From: DASVWZ01 sp963708575
Lineage (GTDB): Bacteria > Acidobacteriota > Terriglobia > Terriglobales > Acidobacteriaceae
Reading direction: 5' to 3'
NCBI GenBank assembly: GCA_963708575.1
Contig: CAVPTB010000003.1
Coordinates: forward strand, 806,001-870,000
DNA: 64,000 nucleotides
Shown: positions 1-9,255 of the stretch, in pieces
Layout of the letters: the number at the start of each line of letters is the position of its first letter
Numbering within the stretch: the stretch's first letter is position 1
Made by a program: the position numbers and the translations under genes
The notes under the pieces: model-generated
What the model was told of the DNA's origin: nothing
Seen by the model: the letters and a program-made list of their open reading frames with translations, nothing else
Databases searched by the model: none

Positions 1-779
1 ACGTTGTCGAGATTGACTCCGCCGGAAACTTCCAGAGGGATACGGCGCCCGACTTGTGAGCAAAGTTCGACAGCTTTCTTCACGGTTTCGGCCGACATGT
101 TGTCGAGGAGAATCGCCTCCGCTCCGTGGGAGAGCGCTTGCTCGAGCTCGTCGAGCGAGCGGACTTCGATTTCGATGATTTGTTCGCCGCGACGATTCCG
201 GACAGCTTTTTCGAGCGCGGGAACGACTCCTCCGGCGAGAGCGATGTGATTGTTCTTGATCAACACGCCATCGGAGAGGTCAAGACGATGATTCTGTCCG
301 CCGCCGCAACGCACTGCATATTTATCGAGAGTGCGCAGGCCGGGAGCGGTTTTGCGGGTGTCGAGAATGCGCGCCTTGGTGCCCGACACGGCGTCGACGA
401 ACTTGCGCGTAAGGGTGGCGATACCTCCCATGCGTTGCAGCAGGTTCAGGATGACGCGCTCGCAGGAGAGCAGTACTCGGGCATTGTGGCGAATGACGGC
501 GACGGATTGGCCCCTGTGCAGGCGGATTCCGTCGAAGATTTCGGGATGGGTGGTGACCTCGTAATGCGAGGTAACCGCGCCGTCCAGTACGGCGTACACA
601 TCGAGAATGCGGGCAATGCAGCCGATGCCGGCGAGAATGCTGTCCTGCTTGGCGATGATGGTGGCGGCGGCGAGTTGTCCGGCATCGATGCAGGCGTAGG
701 AGGTGGCGTCACGGGTGGCGCGATCTTCCTGCAGCGCGTTTTCGAGTACAGCAGTGATACGTCGGCTATTCCAGTCCAT
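1..779 (-). CDS. nadC: Nicotinate-nucleotide pyrophosphorylase (carboxylating), 3' end outside window
   Basis: This gene makes nicotinate mononucleotide from quinolinate and PRPP, releasing CO2, in de novo NAD synthesis in the cytoplasm. Reading the minus strand from the ATG at 777-779 gives a continuous frame beginning MDWNSRRI and leaving the window at base 1, so the C-terminus is missing. Visible family signatures are the DTRKTAPGLR substrate-binding stretch followed by GGGQNHR, the IKNNH motif, and the barrel segment ending VSGGVNLDN. About 259 residues are present; full-length NadC is usually about 280. The gene lies 88 bases downstream of valS on the same strand, so the two may be co-transcribed. 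The identification is firm; only the end is unseen. Confidence 0.93.
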   Translation of the reverse strand, partial: MDWNSRRITAVLENALQEDRATRDATSYACIDAGQLAAATIIAKQDSILAGIGCIARILDVYAVLDGAVTSHYEVTTHPEIFDGIRLHRGQSVAVIRHNARVLLSCERVILNLLQRMGGIATLTRKFVDAVSGTKARILDTRKTAPGLRTLDKYAVRCGGGQNHRLDLSDGVLIKNNHIALAGGVVPALEKAVRNRRGEQIIEIEVRSLDELEQALSHGAEAILLDNMSAETVKKAVELCSQVGRRIPLEVSGGVNLDN

Positions 780-867
780 GATTGAATCTGTAGAGAGGTT
801 GCTTGGAACGTCTCGCCTTATAGCTTATCAATTTGGCTGCGCTTTCGGTACGTGCGAAGCTCCATCT

Positions 868-3622
868 TTACGGCTTGACGCCCAGTTCTTCGAGCTTGCT
901 CTTCGTCTTCTGCTGCAAAACCGCAAGCTCTTGGCCCCGGCTCCGAATGCCTTCTATGACTTTCGAGGGCGCCTTTGCCAAGAAGTTTTCATTGGCGAGT
1001 TGGCGCTGCCCATTCGCCATTTCCTTCTCAATCTTTTCCAGTTCTTTGGTCAAACGTTCGCGTTCGGCCGCGATGTCGATTTTTCTTTCGTAAATGACGT
1101 GAACGTCGAATCGCGCCGTGTGACGGGCTTCGGTCATTTTGGACAACGACTCTTCAACGAATGCGACGCTCTCGGCATTGGCAAGCCGTTCCACGGCCCC
1201 CTGATTCTGTTCGATCAGTCTCCGGATCTGCGGCTCGGGAGCGTACACCTGGATCGGAACCTTCAACTTGTTATCGATTTTAAGTTCGGCGCGGAGGTTT
1301 CGCACACTGACAATCAAATCCTGCAGGATGGCCATCTCGGTCTCGGCAGCCAGGTCGATCTGCCTTTCGTCAGCGCTGGGATAAGCTGCGAGTGCGACTG
1401 ACTTCAGGGGCGGCGCGCCGGCATAGATCGCGTGCCAAACTTCTTCGGTGATGAACGGCATCACCGGATGCAGAAGTCGCAAGGCGCCATCGAACAGATT
1501 CACCAGATTGGCGCAGGCAGCGCGCGAGATCTCTGGAGCGGCAGATTCGAGGAGCCGTGGCTTAATCAGTTCGAGATACCAGTCGCAAAATTCGCCCCAA
1601 AAGAAATCGTAAATACGATTCGCGGCTTCGTGGAAACGATAGGTACGCAACGATTCGTTTACGTCAGCGGCGACCCGGTTGAACCGTGAGAGTATCCAGC
1701 GATCTTCCAGCAGCGAGGCCTGAAATCCGGCAACGCCTGGCTGGGAGCCGCCTTGGGGACGCAAGCCCGCGTCCACGCGATCCACATTCATGAACATGAA
1801 GCGGGCGGCATTCCAAATTTTGTTGGCGAATGCGCGATAGCCGTCAGTGCGGCTTTCGCTGAACGCAATGTCCGTTCCAGGAGCGGCCATGGCGGCCAGC
1901 GTGAAGCGAGTGGCGTCGGTGCCGAAGCGCTCGATTACTTCCAGCGGATCGAGCACGTTGCCCTTCGTCTTCGACATCTTCTGGCGTTCGGCATCACGCA
2001 CCAGGGCGTGAATGTAGACCTCGCGGAAGGGGACGCTGTCGTCTTTTCTGTCGGCGCCTTCGCTAAGCTGCTTGATCGCCGGATCCTGGTGATGATCCTT
2101 CATGAAGTGGCAGCCGAACATGATCATGCGTGCCAGCCAGAAAAACAGGATGTCGAAGCCGGTGATCAGCAGCGTGTTCGGGTAGAACACTTCCAGATCG
2201 CGCGTCTTCTCTGGCCAGCCCAGCGTGGTGAAGGGCAGCAGTCCTGAGGAGAACCAGGTATCAAGAACGTCGGTGTCCTGCTCGAGTTGCGTGCTTCCGC
2301 ACTTCGGACACTTGGCCGGGCGCTTCGCGGGCTACGATGATCTCATCGCACGCCACGCAACGCCACGCGGGAATACGGTGTCCCCACCACAACTGGCGCG
2401 AGATGCACCAGTCGTGAATGTTGTTCATCCAATTCAGGTAAACTTGCCGGAAATTATCCGGAGTGATGCTGATCTCGCCGTTTTCCACGACTTCGGTGGC
2501 GCGTTTCGCGAGCGACTGAATCTTGATGAACCACTGAGTTGACAGGCGCGGCTCGACCACGGTTCCGCAGCGGTCGCACTTGCCGATGGAGATGGTGTAA
2601 TCCTTTTCGCCAACCAGAAAGCCCTGCTCGCGAAGATCTTCGAGGACGCGTTTTCGCGCCGCATAGCGATCCAGACCGGCGTACGGGCCGGCGTTCTGAT
2701 TCATTCGGCCGTGCTCGTCCATCACGTCGATTTGCGGCAGGTTGTGCCGTAGGCCTGCCTGAAAATCGTTGGGGTCGTGCGCCGGCGTGACTTTCACGGC
2801 GCCGGTGCCAAACTCGGGCTGGGCGAGTTCGTCGGTGATGATCGGAATCTCGCGATTCATCAGCGGCAGGCGCACCGACTTGCCGTGTAGGTGGGTATAG
2901 CGCTCGTCTTTTTCATTCACCGCGATGGCGGTATCGCCCAACATAGTTTCCGGACGCGTTGTGGCCACGGTGATGTATTCAGTCGAGCCGATGACCGGGT
3001 AGCGGATCTCGTACAGCTTGCCGGCGATGTCTTCGTGCTTGACTTCAAGATCGGAGATCGCGGTCTCGCAACGCGGACACCAGTTGACGATGTACTTGCC
3101 GCGATAGATCAGGCCTTCTTCATAAAGGCGAACGAAGACTTCACGCACGGCATGCGAGAGGTTCTCGTCCATGGTGAAATATTCGCGGTCCCAATCAACG
3201 GAGGCGCCGAGGCGCTTCATCTGATCGAGAATGGCGCCGCCATAGTGCCGCTTCCATTCCCAGACGCGCTCGATGAATTTTTCGCGGCCCAGCTCGCTGC
3301 GCTTCTTGCCTTCGGCGGCAAGTTGGCGCTCCACCATCATCTGGGTGGCGATTCCGGCGTGATCGGTTCCGGGCAGCCATAGCGTGATGAATCCGCGCAT
3401 GCGATGCCAGCGCACGATGATGTCCATCTGCGTCTGGTTGAGCATGTGGCCCATGTGCAGGCGACCGGTGACGTTGGGCGGCGGTAAAAGCAGGGTAAAC
3501 ACCGGCCGCTTTTCGCCGGGCGGAGGGGTGGGGACGGAGAACAGCTTCTCCTTGATCCAGTAGTCGGCCCAGCGCGTCTCGATCGCGCCGGGTTCGTACG
3601 ATTTGGGTAATTCGTGGGCCAT
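868..3622 (-). CDS. valS: Valyl-tRNA synthetase, interrupted by a one-base frameshift
   Basis: ValRS charges tRNA-Val with valine and proofreads threonine. The N-terminal part (2261-3622) starts MAHELPKSYEP and carries the HIGH-type motif HMGH and an editing domain with the TTRPETMLGD signature. The C-terminal part (868 to about 2310) carries KMSKTKGNVLDP (the KMSKS loop), an anticodon-binding domain and a terminal coiled-coil arm. The two parts lie in different frames. Reading one base fewer in the GGCCGGG run at 2314-2320 restores a continuous protein through AKCPKCGSTQ and DVLDTWFSS, about 917 residues, normal for the family. ValRS is normally essential, so a sequencing or assembly error is the simplest explanation; a true lesion with a second valS elsewhere cannot be excluded. 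The start is the first ATG, at 3622. Confidence 0.9.
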
Positions 3623-3989
3623 TTTTGAAAACCGCTGTTAACTGTTGGTTCTTAAGCTCTCGGCTCTTCTGGACGGCGGTCAGTAGGGCTACCTACCCAT
3701 CGGCGAGAAAACGTTGAGCTGAAGGCTAACGGCTAAGAGCTAACAGCTTTGCGGTGAATCTTTGATCTTACAGGCGTGTAGAAAATGTGGTCAAACCCAC
3801 CGGGGGTCAGTGTAAGGCGACGGCAAAATGCTCCCTCCCCAAATGGAACCCACCTCGGGTTATGGACCGCCGTTCCGTGCTGCGAGGAGGGCATTAAGAT
3901 CTTGACTCTGGCGAATGATCGGCCGGGATTACAGATGGCAAAACAGAAAATCGAAGCAGCGTATTAAGTTTTAGGTATTTGAACTGGCA
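3623..3989. other. Intergenic stretch without a convincing gene
   Basis: This 367-base gap separates the start of valS from the end of the GloVer-repeat gene. The left part holds two degenerate, oppositely oriented copies of a simple motif, listed separately. The right part contains a 60-codon open frame at 3785-3967 with no recognisable domain and no good ribosome binding site. The valS promoter should lie in the left part, but I could not fix its elements. Confidence 0.5.
3634..3749. repeat. Degenerate inverted repeat built from GTTAGCT/CTTAGCC-like units
   Basis: About 3634-3668 reads GCTGTTAACTGTTGGTTCTT and continues with AAGCTCTCGGCTCTTC. The reverse complement of 3717-3749 reads AAGCTGTTAGCTCTTAGCC and continues GTTAGCCTTCAGC. 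The two blocks therefore face each other and share a short-unit pattern. This could be a small dispersed intergenic repeat, or remnants of one. The copies are imperfect, so the call is tentative. Confidence 0.4.
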
Positions 3990-5266
3990 CTAAGGAGTAA
4001 GCTCATAGGCCGAACCCACCGTAGTGCTTTCGTTGCCAAATGTCGTACCGTAAAGATTTCCGGCGGAGTCGATAACCACAGCTCCAAAAGGCTGAGCAGA
4101 AGGAAAACCGCCAAACGCATGCAGGACCGATTCACTCCATTTTCCATTCGAGCCTTGAACTAGCTTGAAGACAGTTCCGCATCCGTGATTGCACGCCTGA
4201 GGGTCACCTCCACTGAGAGTCGTTCCGTATAGATTTCCTGTCCGGTCGAAAGTCAATTCAGCCCAAGGGATTGCACCGTCCCTGCCGCTCTTAAATTGAT
4301 GAAGCATCTTTTCTTTCCAAGCTCCCTTAGCGGTCGGCAATAATTCGAAAATGGTACCAGCACCCTTCGAACCTCCTCCCTGAGTCGTGCCATACAAGTT
4401 GCCTTTTGCATCGAAGATGACAGCGTCTGCCGGGGCGCTTCCGTCGGTGCCGTGAAAGTCGTAAACAGTGCTCTCTGTCCAACCTCCGTCCCGGCTTGGA
4501 GTGAGCTTAAAGACCAGTCCACTCGATGCGAGGCCTCCTCCGACCGTGGTGCTGTAGAGATTCCCCATGTGTCGAAGACGAGGCTGGCGTAGGGCTCTTG
4601 TCCATCACTACAGTTCGTAAGCGAGCAAAAACTGTAAAGTACACTCTCAGTCCAACTGCCATCCCGGGTAACACTTAGTTTGAAAACGGCGCCCATGCCA
4701 TTGGAGCCACCCATAGAGGTCGTGCCATACAAATTCCCGCCCTGGTCGAAGACCAATCCTCCCATCGGATATGAACCGTCCGCGCACTTTGAAAAAGAAC
4801 AAAAGCTGTACAAAACGCTCTCGGCCCAAGTGCCATCTCCCTTCGGCGTCATCTTGAAGACCGTACCAAAATCCATCGGTCCACCCTCTCCTGTAGTTCC
4901 GTATAGGTTTCCGGCACCATCGAAAATCAACGCGGCCTCAGGTCCGGCCCCGTCGTTGTGGTCATGACCGGCAAAACTATGAATAATGTGCTCCTTCCAT
5001 GTTCCGTTTGTATTGGGCGTTAGCTCAAACACGATTCCTGCGCCTGAGCGTCCTCCGTTCGAAGCCGTGCCGTAGAGATTTCCCGCTCCGTCAAAGACCA
5101 GAGCCGAACTCGGAAAGTCTCCGTCATTTCCTCCAACAAACTGATGAAGAGTCTTAATCTTGCTCTGAGCAAGAGTGCCGTCAACGAGCACTAGAATAAG
5201 CAGAGCGAAAATCATGGAACAGATCTTCAATGTGCTGAGGAATCCAAGTATGCTGTTGCGGTACAT
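3990..5266 (-). CDS. Secreted GloVer-repeat (choice-anchor tandem repeat) protein, frameshifted
   Basis: The protein is built of roughly 45-residue repeats, each with a GNLYGT core, a G-x-VF-x-L/M-TP strand and a W-x-E-x-x-x-H/Y-x-F ending, which is the GloVer-type repeat (TIGR03803-like). The start chosen is the ATG at 5264-5266 (MYRNSILGF), which has AAGGA seven bases upstream and is followed by a hydrophobic signal peptide ending near LAQS. The upstream in-frame ATGs lack such a site. The frame breaks at a run of four C at 4563-4566 (G on the coding strand): with a fifth G the text continues as FDTWGNLYSTT. The corrected product is about 425 residues. The role is unknown; such proteins are secreted, propeller-like or surface-exposed. 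The break may be a homopolymer error or a real lesion. Confidence 0.8.
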
Positions 5267-5323
5267 AGCGGTATCCTTCACAAGAGACATCTTTTTAGGC
5301 CACGCAAGCCCCACGAGTGTACC

Positions 5324-5572
5324 TCACAACTGCTTCCAGCGGACGATGCGCTGCGGGGCGTCGAAGGTGAATGTTTTGCGGAGGTCCATGATCAGCGCGC
5401 ACAGCAGAAAGAAAGCAGTCACGAAGAGGTTTTTCGGTTGGTGGCGAGCGATTGCGATGTAAAAGGTGAACATCGCCCCAGCTACGCAGATCGCGGAGAC
5501 CCATCTGCTGCCAGCGACAACCACAAGTTCCTGCGGTGTCTGTCGTGCAATGTGCATGGGCTGTCTTGCCAA
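5324..5572 (-). CDS. Small membrane protein of unknown function, possibly a remnant
   Basis: This 82-residue product has two hydrophobic stretches (about residues 18-41 and 50-62), a short polar loop containing ARHQPKN between them, and a C-terminal part with FDAPQRIVRWKQ. That last segment resembles the first strands of PH-like membrane proteins, which are normally longer, so the gene could be a truncated copy. It lies just upstream of the GloVer gene on the same strand, with 57 bases between its stop and that gene's start. No strong ribosome binding site decides the start. I do not recognise a specific family. Confidence 0.45.
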   Translation of the reverse strand: MARQPMHIARQTPQELVVVAGSRWVSAICVAGAMFTFYIAIARHQPKNLFVTAFFLLCALIMDLRKTFTFDAPQRIVRWKQL

Positions 5573-5978
5573 GAACTATCGCATGGAAGCGGATCGCATA
5601 GAAAGAGGGATTTTTGCGCGATTGCATGACTGGAGTTGATCCGGGCGGCGAAGATATTTCCACTCTCCTTCGATCGAACTTCACAATCGTCCGTGCCGCT
5701 TATCACTGACTTTCCCCGGCCGTTACTGCTATACGCGGGAACATGCACCTTCCGTCTTATTCGGAAGTGTCAGGGATCGTCCGCCGTTCTTCGCAAGACT
5801 CGCTCGCAAACGCCAATCGCTCGTCTTCTTATTCGACTTCGTTATCTGATTTCAAAACGGCACATGCGGTTGCGGGCTGGCGGTCAAGAATCTGCTTCGA
5901 AAAAACCTGGCCCAGGAATTCTGATCGATCACTTCGCCATTGCTTTGGCGCGTGCCGCATTTCTACGTGGAGCTCAAT
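5573..5978. other. Intergenic region between divergent genes
   Basis: This gap of about 400 bases lies between the small membrane protein (minus strand) and the octahaem cytochrome (plus strand), so it should carry promoters in both directions. I see no gene with a good start, no clear repeat, and no promoter elements I would defend. Confidence 0.4.
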
Positions 5979-8900
5979 ATGAATACCAAGCGCACACTTT
6001 CATCGTCTGTTTTTCTCTGGCTGCTGACGTTCTCATTCCTACTTCCCGCGACTTCGTTTGCGCAATGCTACCTGCGAAACGGATGCAAGCCCGTCGACGA
6101 TCTCACCTACCAGCCTAACGGAACCGGTCAGGTGTATCACGGTGACGGCGCCTCCAACAACGGGGCGGGTGGGTGGACGACGTACTACACCGACGTTAAC
6201 CAGTGCTTGTCGTGCCATTACGGTACGGACACCTACCCTTACCTGCAGACCGGGCACAAAAATACTTTGCGCAAGATCGCTCCAGGTGCACTTTGGGGCG
6301 GTCCCGATAACAGCATCTATCTGACGACCGACGACTATTACGGCTCCGGAAGCCTGTACAACTGGACGACAGGACAAATCACCATCGGTTGGTGTGATCC
6401 CCTGGGGACTCCGCTGCAGAACGGATTGACCGCAAAGGACCCGACTTGTCAGTATCCGTACTACACACTGCCCAACTCGCACGCTCCAGCGCCGTACACT
6501 CCCGTCGCCCCGAGCCCTTCGACTGGAGGAATCCAGAGCCTCCTCTATCTCTATGGCGGCTGGATGAACTACGGAGGGTCCAGCAATCCCACCGCAACCC
6601 ATCTTGACTCCGTCTTCACCATGGGGTTTAGCGGGGACATTTATCCGAACGGCAATTTTGATTGTGCACGGTGCCACGCTACGGGATACAACTTCGATAA
6701 GTCCGCACCCGAACCCACCAGCAACACCAACAATATTGTTGCCGCCATTCCCGATGCACAGTTCAGCCGAGTTCCCAGCGATGGTTACATTGCTCCAGGA
6801 ACCAACGGCAGTTCCTCCTGGTACCTGAGCGGCATTCAGTGCGAAAGATGTCACGTAGCCGCATATTCGTGGGGTTCGCATCCCTGGGACAACGTGACCC
6901 CAACCATCGCATACAACGAGGCCGCGACCGCGTTGTGTATGGAGTGCCATCGTGAGGAAACCATCACCGTGGCTGATCAGAACGGCAATCCGGGCAACAT
7001 CAGCCCGGCCAGCACTCTTACTACCCTCGATCACGGTTACTGCTCTGATCTGTCTGGTGTGACGTACTCAGCTTGCCTAGCCAACGACTATCGGTGGATA
7101 TATAAACCCTACGTTGATCACGAAGCGGGCCAGGCGTTTCTCAATAGTCCGCACGCGCGCTTCAGTGGCAGTTTGATTCAGAACGCACAACACACGTCCG
7201 ATCTCTCCATCACCCTTTCCGGAACCTATGCCAGCCAGTTCAGCGAAAACATCGCTGACCCGACCAAGAACTCTGGCTGCGTGGGCTGTCACGATCCGCA
7301 CCAGAGCACGGTGGCGCAAGTGAATGCGAAACCGATCGTCAATAACTGCACTGTCTGCCACCGTCTGTCGAAAACGATTATGTCCACCATCAACCACCCG
7401 ATGGGTCCGGGCACTCCGTTCCCCACGGGGACGAGCGCCGATCTTCCCGGCGCCTGTGTCACCTGCCACATGCAAGCCGCCTTGGGACGTGCGAACAGTC
7501 ACCTGTTCCGGATCAGTACCGACCCGAACTACAGCACCTTCCCCGCGGCCAATCAGCTTTACACGCAAGGCGTCGCCGCTCTCAATACAGAGTCCGAGTA
7601 TTCGCCCATGGATGGGACCTACTTCAGCGCCGCAAGTTGGCTCGATGTTGACCTTGCCTGCGGTCAATGCCACGTGGGTGGCGATGGCCTGGACAATCCT
7701 TACAATTTGACTTTGCCTGCGGGCATGCCGGGCGCCCACGCTTACACCAAGAGCCAGTTGGCGTACTGGGCTTCTGTCATGCATCCTCCGGATCCTTCAG
7801 TTCCGGCCCCAACGTATTCTCCGCAGCCGGGTACTTACCACACGCCGCAGAGCATAACGATCTCGGACGCGATGAAAGGGGCGGTCATCTATTACACGAC
7901 CGACGGATCGCAGCCGACGACTAGCTCTCCGGTGTACTCGGTTCCCATCCCTGTCTCGATCAATACAACTTTCAACGCCATGGCTACCTATCCGGGATAT
8001 CCCCGGAGCAACGTCGCCCTCGGGCAATATTCCATTCTTCTTCCCACGGCGCCGGCGCCGGCATTCTCGCCAACGCCATCCGTGTTTAGCTCGCCGCAGT
8101 CGGTGTCGTTGTCGAACACGGCGAATTTACCGATGTACTACACGACGGACGGATCGACTCCAAATACGAATTCGACTCCATACTCGGGGTTGATCAAGGT
8201 TTCGCAGAACACCACTATCAAGGCGATCACCGCGGCTGCGGGTTACCTAACCAGTTCGGTCTCGAGCGGCTTCTTCCAGATTCAGGCGCCGAATCCGACC
8301 ATCTCGCCGAACCCTGGTACTTACTACGGTCAGGTGAACGTGACTGTGTCTGACAGCGTCGGAGGCGCGGCCATCTATTACACCGCCGACGGGACAACGC
8401 CCACCACATCCTCCAACCCGTGTTCGAATCCTTGTTCGCTGGTGGCTTCGACCACCGCAACTATCAAAGCGATCGCGTCCGGTGGCGGCTATGCCACGAG
8501 CAATGTCGCAGTCGCGACGTACACGATAGCGGCGAACAACCCGGTTTTCTCCCCAGCCTCGAACATCTATTACAGCCCGGTCCAGGTGACCATGACCGAT
8601 TCCACCAGTGGCGTTCTGATTTACTACGCAACCAACGGTTTCCCCTCGACGTCATCGCCTTCCTGTGCCAGTCCGTGTACGGTGCTGATCTCGACCACGA
8701 CTACGCTCCGGGCGATGGCGGCGGGAAGCGGGATTTCGCAGAGCGGCACGACCGTTGGAGTCTATACGATCGCAGCGGTTATGCCGACGTTCTCGCCATC
8801 TCCCGGCAATTACAACGGCCAGCAAACCATCAACATTTCCGATGCGACCAGCGGGGTGACCATCTACTACACGACCAATGGATCGATCCCTACAACCACA

Positions 8901-9023
8901 TCGCCTTCGTGCTCGAGTCCCTGTCCGATAGTCATTTCGACTACGACCACGGTCAAGACGATGGCCAGTGGGAACGGGTTCTCACAGAGCAGTGTGGCGG
9001 TAGGGACGTACACCATCCACTAG
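5979..9023 (+). CDS. Secreted octahaem c-type cytochrome with five C-terminal chitobiase-type repeats
   Basis: The start is the ATG at 5979 (MNTKRTLSSS), preceded by GGAG; a signal peptide ends near SFAQ. The N-terminal ~600 residues carry eight CXXCH haem-binding motifs: CLSCH, CARCH, CERCH, CMECH, CVGCH, CTVCH, CVTCH and CGQCH. Extra His residues between them (for example TGHK, SPHAR, NHPMG) could be distal ligands. From about residue 605 there are five repeats of about 75 residues, each running P-x-F/Y-SP-x-PG-x-Y, then IYYTTDGS-x-P-T-T, then TT-x-x-A-x-A and ending in YTI. This is the chitobiase/beta-hexosaminidase C-terminal (FN3-associated) type. Repeats 3 to 5 share a CSNPC/CASPC/CSSPC Cys pair, probably a disulfide. 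Length is 1014 residues. An extracellular electron-transfer or redox role with surface or polymer binding is inferred. A strong terminator follows. Confidence 0.85.
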   Translation: MNTKRTLSSSVFLWLLTFSFLLPATSFAQCYLRNGCKPVDDLTYQPNGTGQVYHGDGASNNGAGGWTTYYTDVNQCLSCHYGTDTYPYLQTGHKNTLRKIAPGALWGGPDNSIYLTTDDYYGSGSLYNWTTGQITIGWCDPLGTPLQNGLTAKDPTCQYPYYTLPNSHAPAPYTPVAPSPSTGGIQSLLYLYGGWMNYGGSSNPTATHLDSVFTMGFSGDIYPNGNFDCARCHATGYNFDKSAPEPTSNTNNIVAAIPDAQFSRVPSDGYIAPGTNGSSSWYLSGIQCERCHVAAYSWGSHPWDNVTPTIAYNEAATALCMECHREETITVADQNGNPGNISPASTLTTLDHGYCSDLSGVTYSACLANDYRWIYKPYVDHEAGQAFLNSPHARFSGSLIQNAQHTSDLSITLSGTYASQFSENIADPTKNSGCVGCHDPHQSTVAQVNAKPIVNNCTVCHRLSKTIMSTINHPMGPGTPFPTGTSADLPGACVTCHMQAALGRANSHLFRISTDPNYSTFPAANQLYTQGVAALNTESEYSPMDGTYFSAASWLDVDLACGQCHVGGDGLDNPYNLTLPAGMPGAHAYTKSQLAYWASVMHPPDPSVPAPTYSPQPGTYHTPQSITISDAMKGAVIYYTTDGSQPTTSSPVYSVPIPVSINTTFNAMATYPGYPRSNVALGQYSILLPTAPAPAFSPTPSVFSSPQSVSLSNTANLPMYYTTDGSTPNTNSTPYSGLIKVSQNTTIKAITAAAGYLTSSVSSGFFQIQAPNPTISPNPGTYYGQVNVTVSDSVGGAAIYYTADGTTPTTSSNPCSNPCSLVASTTATIKAIASGGGYATSNVAVATYTIAANNPVFSPASNIYYSPVQVTMTDSTSGVLIYYATNGFPSTSSPSCASPCTVLISTTTTLRAMAAGSGISQSGTTVGVYTIAAVMPTFSPSPGNYNGQQTINISDATSGVTIYYTTNGSIPTTTSPSCSSPCPIVISTTTTVKTMASGNGFSQSSVAVGTYTIH

Positions 9024-9040
9024 CTTCGAACCGTATTAGT

Positions 9041-9074
9041 CCCATCCTTCTCGCGTTGAAGCGAGAAGGGTGGG
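9041..9074 (+). terminator. Hairpin terminator after the octahaem cytochrome
   Basis: A 14-base stem pairs 9041-9054 (CCCATCCTTCTCGC) with 9061-9074 (GCGAGAAGGGTGGG), with one T-G pair, closed by a six-base loop GTTGAA. It begins 18 bases after the cytochrome stop. There is only a weak T-rich tail, but the stem is long and stable. Confidence 0.75.
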
Positions 9075-9255
9075 AATCTTCAAAGTGTCGCGAACGGGCT
9101 CAGAGCGCTCCGCAAAGGACTTCATTCCATGAGACGCAACATCCTGCCGTAAGGAAGTGCGAGTCCAGGTACACGCTAAATCCGGGGAAAGCGCACACTC
9201 CTCTACGGATTCTGTAGAATCTATTCCAAAGTGAGCAGGTGTTTAGGGAATACGC

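Noticed and set aside
126..785. 219-codon plus-strand frame over nadC
   Set aside because: It is the antisense shadow of nadC, whose minus-strand reading shows all family motifs.
868..2310. Reading the two valS halves as two separate genes
   Set aside because: The second half has no start signal, and removing one base restores a continuous ValRS, so they are one broken gene.
3785..3967. 60-codon open frame between valS and the GloVer gene
   Set aside because: No domain, no ribosome binding site, odd composition; treated as intergenic.
6039..7784. Two long minus-strand frames under the octahaem cytochrome
   Set aside because: Antisense to eight CXXCH motifs; their products show no domain or signal.
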